This document shows, in pieces, positions 5,827-6,821 of a DNA stretch of 6,821 nucleotides. Under the pieces are notes generated by a model that saw only the letters and a list, made by a program, of their open reading frames with translations, was not told the origin of the DNA and made no database searches. Position 1 is the first letter of the stretch; each line of letters opens with the position of its first letter. The position numbers were made by a program, and so were the translations under genes. The stretch is from Spirochaetales bacterium. GTDB taxonomy: Bacteria; Spirochaetota; Spirochaetia; DSM-27196; SLST01. Location: assembly GCA_030642995.1 (NCBI GenBank), contig DAOWMR010000151.1, positions 1 to 6,821 on the forward strand, given 5' to 3'.

Positions 5827-5831
5827 CCTCC
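5827..5831 (-). promoter_or_regulatory. Shine-Dalgarno site of rpsJ
   Basis: GGAGG on the minus strand lies four bases before the rpsJ ATG at 5822. It comes straight after the T run that follows the tuf-rpsJ hairpin, so a structure involving that run could also affect ribosome access. It fixes the rpsJ start. Confidence 0.75.
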
Positions 5832-5846
5832 AAAAAGAGATAACGA

Positions 5847-5874
5847 GGCCTCACAGGACGTTGCCCGTGAGGCC
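5847..5874 (-). promoter_or_regulatory. Hairpin between tuf and rpsJ, candidate attenuator or processing site
   Basis: On the minus strand the arm GGCCTCACGGG (5874-5864) is followed by the six-base loop CAACGT and the arm CCTGTGAGGCC (5857-5847). All 11 positions pair in RNA: ten Watson-Crick pairs and one G-U at 5866/5855. On the plus strand the same position would be an A-C mismatch, so the structure suits a minus-strand transcript. A run of five T (5836-5832) follows, but only after ten intervening bases, so this is not a textbook intrinsic terminator. It could be a leaky terminator or attenuator limiting read-through from tuf into the S10 genes, an RNase processing site, or a short protein-binding leader. 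The hairpin is seen directly; its role is inference. Confidence 0.5.
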
Positions 5875-5888
5875 CTTTCGCATCACTC

Positions 5889-6821
5889 TTACTCTATGAC
5901 CTCGATAACCTGGCCGGACGCCACAGTCCGGCCACCCTCACGGATAGCAAACCGAAGCCCCTTTTCCATGGCGATCGGGTGAATCAGCTCACCGATGATC
6001 TCAGTATTGTCACCAGGCATAACCATTTCTTTGCCTTCCGGAAGGTCAACAGTCCCGGTGATATCCGTCGTTCTGAAGTAGAACTGGGGACGATAGCCGG
6101 AGAAGAATGGACTGTGACGTCCACCCTCATCCTTGGTCAACGCGTAAATGGTTCCCTTAAACTTGGTGTGCGGGGTGATCGAACCCGGCTTTGCAAGAAC
6201 CTGACCACGCTCAACTTCGTCCTTATCAACGCCTCGGAGCAGAGCACCGATGTTGTCGCCGGCCTGTCCGTCATCGAGCAGTTTGTTGAACATCTCAACG
6301 CCGGTGACAACGGTCTCTTTCGTCTCCCGGATACCGATGATCTGCACTTTGTCGTTGACGTGGACAACACCCCGCTCAATTCGGCCGGTCACAACTGTTC
6401 CTCGACCCTGAATGGAAAAGATGTCCTCAATCGGCAGGAGGAAGTCCTTGTCTACCGCACGCTCCGGGAGCGGGAAGTAGCTGTCCATTGCTGCTACGAG
6501 ATCCATCACCGACTTGGTCTTCTCTTCGTCCGTGGGGTTGTTCATCGCCTCGAACGCGCTCCCTTTGATGATAGGGATCTCGTCACCGGGGAACTCATAA
6601 TAGTTCAGAACGTCACGAACCTCTTCCTCGACCAGCTCGATGAGCTCGGGGTCATCAACCTGATCGGTCTTGTTCAAATAAACAATGATCGCAGGGACAC
6701 CCACCTGTCGGGCAAGAAGGATGTGTTCACGGGTCTGCGGCATTACGGAATCAGGAGCCGAGACAACAAGCACAGCCCCGTCCATCTGGGCGGCGCCGGT
6801 GATCATGTTCTTGATATAGTC
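5889..6821 (-). CDS. tuf: Elongation factor Tu, C-terminal 310 residues (5' end outside window)
   Basis: EF-Tu is the cytoplasmic GTPase that carries aminoacyl-tRNA to the ribosomal A site. The frame is open to the window edge, where the codons read DYIKNMITGAAQMDG, the segment just after the DCPGH (G3) motif. About 85 N-terminal residues, including the P-loop GHVDHGKT, are therefore missing only because the window ends. In the visible part, the G4 guanine-specificity motif NKTD is at fragment residues 50-53 and the G5 motif GSAF at 87-90. They are followed by domain 2 (FLLPIEDIFSIQGRGTVVTG) and domain 3 (GGRHSPFFSGYRPQF, ending GRTVASGQVIEVIE). No frame break is seen. The gene ends 66 nt upstream of rpsJ, a common str-S10 arrangement, and a hairpin lies in that gap. 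The domain 3 wording resembles spirochaete EF-Tu. The identification is certain; whether other tuf copies exist cannot be seen. Confidence 0.98.
   Translation of the reverse strand, partial: DYIKNMITGAAQMDGAVLVVSAPDSVMPQTREHILLARQVGVPAIIVYLNKTDQVDDPELIELVEEEVRDVLNYYEFPGDEIPIIKGSAFEAMNNPTDEEKTKSVMDLVAAMDSYFPLPERAVDKDFLLPIEDIFSIQGRGTVVTGRIERGVVHVNDKVQIIGIRETKETVVTGVEMFNKLLDDGQAGDNIGALLRGVDKDEVERGQVLAKPGSITPHTKFKGTIYALTKDEGGRHSPFFSGYRPQFYFRTTDITGTVDLPEGKEMVMPGDNTEIIGELIHPIAMEKGLRFAIREGGRTVASGQVIEVIE

Noticed and set aside
5847..5878. The tuf-rpsJ hairpin as a terminator for the plus strand
   Set aside because: No plus-strand gene ends there, the plus-strand stem has a mismatch and only CTTTC follows it.
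1..6821. A hidden novel system, mobile element or CRISPR array
   Set aside because: Almost every base is accounted for by conserved ribosomal-protein genes and tuf; the only gaps above 20 nt are 66 and 47 nt, and no repeats or foreign genes are visible.

Overview
The window is an ordinary, densely packed ribosomal-protein cluster, all on the minus strand. Transcription enters at the right edge and leaves at the left. In transcription order it holds: tuf (EF-Tu, 5' end cut off), rpsJ (S10), rplC (L3), rplD (L4), rplW (L23), rplB (L2), rpsS (S19), rplV (L22), rpsC (S3), rplP (L16), rpmC (L29), rpsQ (S17), rplN (L14), rplX (L24) and the first 16 codons of rplE (L5). This is the classical bacterial S10 operon running directly into the spc operon, with tuf just upstream as in the str-S10 arrangement. 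I see no mobile element, tRNA, CRISPR array, cargo gene or novel system.

The organism looks like a member of the Spirochaetota. This is inferred from remembered family wording, not from a search: the VDPREYADTLHEDL stretch of S3, the KRHNFSGG and HGSKFHR stretches of L3, the KEYKRIDGTYIRFDDNACVIID stretch of L14 read piecewise, the RGRGRAD tip of L22 and the SPFFSGYRPQFYFRTTDITG end of EF-Tu all resemble Treponema and Borrelia proteins. Base composition is moderate, without the AT richness of Borrelia, so a free-living or Treponema-like spirochaete is more likely.

Layout: tuf and rpsJ are separated by 66 nt that contain a clear hairpin, the best regulatory candidate here. rpsJ and rplC are separated by 47 nt of GC-rich spacer. 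From rplC to rpsQ the genes are separated by 1-9 nt or overlap, and Shine-Dalgarno sequences usually sit on or next to the preceding stop codon, which points to translational coupling. rpsQ to rplN (15 nt), rplN to rplX (14 nt once rplN is corrected) and rplX to rplE (9 nt) are also tight, so there is no visible break between the S10 and spc blocks. rpsS, rplV and rpsC all start with GTG.

The one real anomaly is rplN. Its reading frame is broken by a single missing base at about 482-484. The conserved last 32 residues of L14 are intact in the next frame, and restoring one base gives exactly the usual 122-residue protein. An essential gene with an undamaged tail suggests a sequencing or assembly error in a homopolymer-like CCCGG run rather than biology. 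Together the genes supply 30S proteins (S10, S19, S3, S17), 50S proteins (L3, L4, L23, L2, L22, L16, L29, L14, L24, L5) and the elongation factor that delivers aminoacyl-tRNA.
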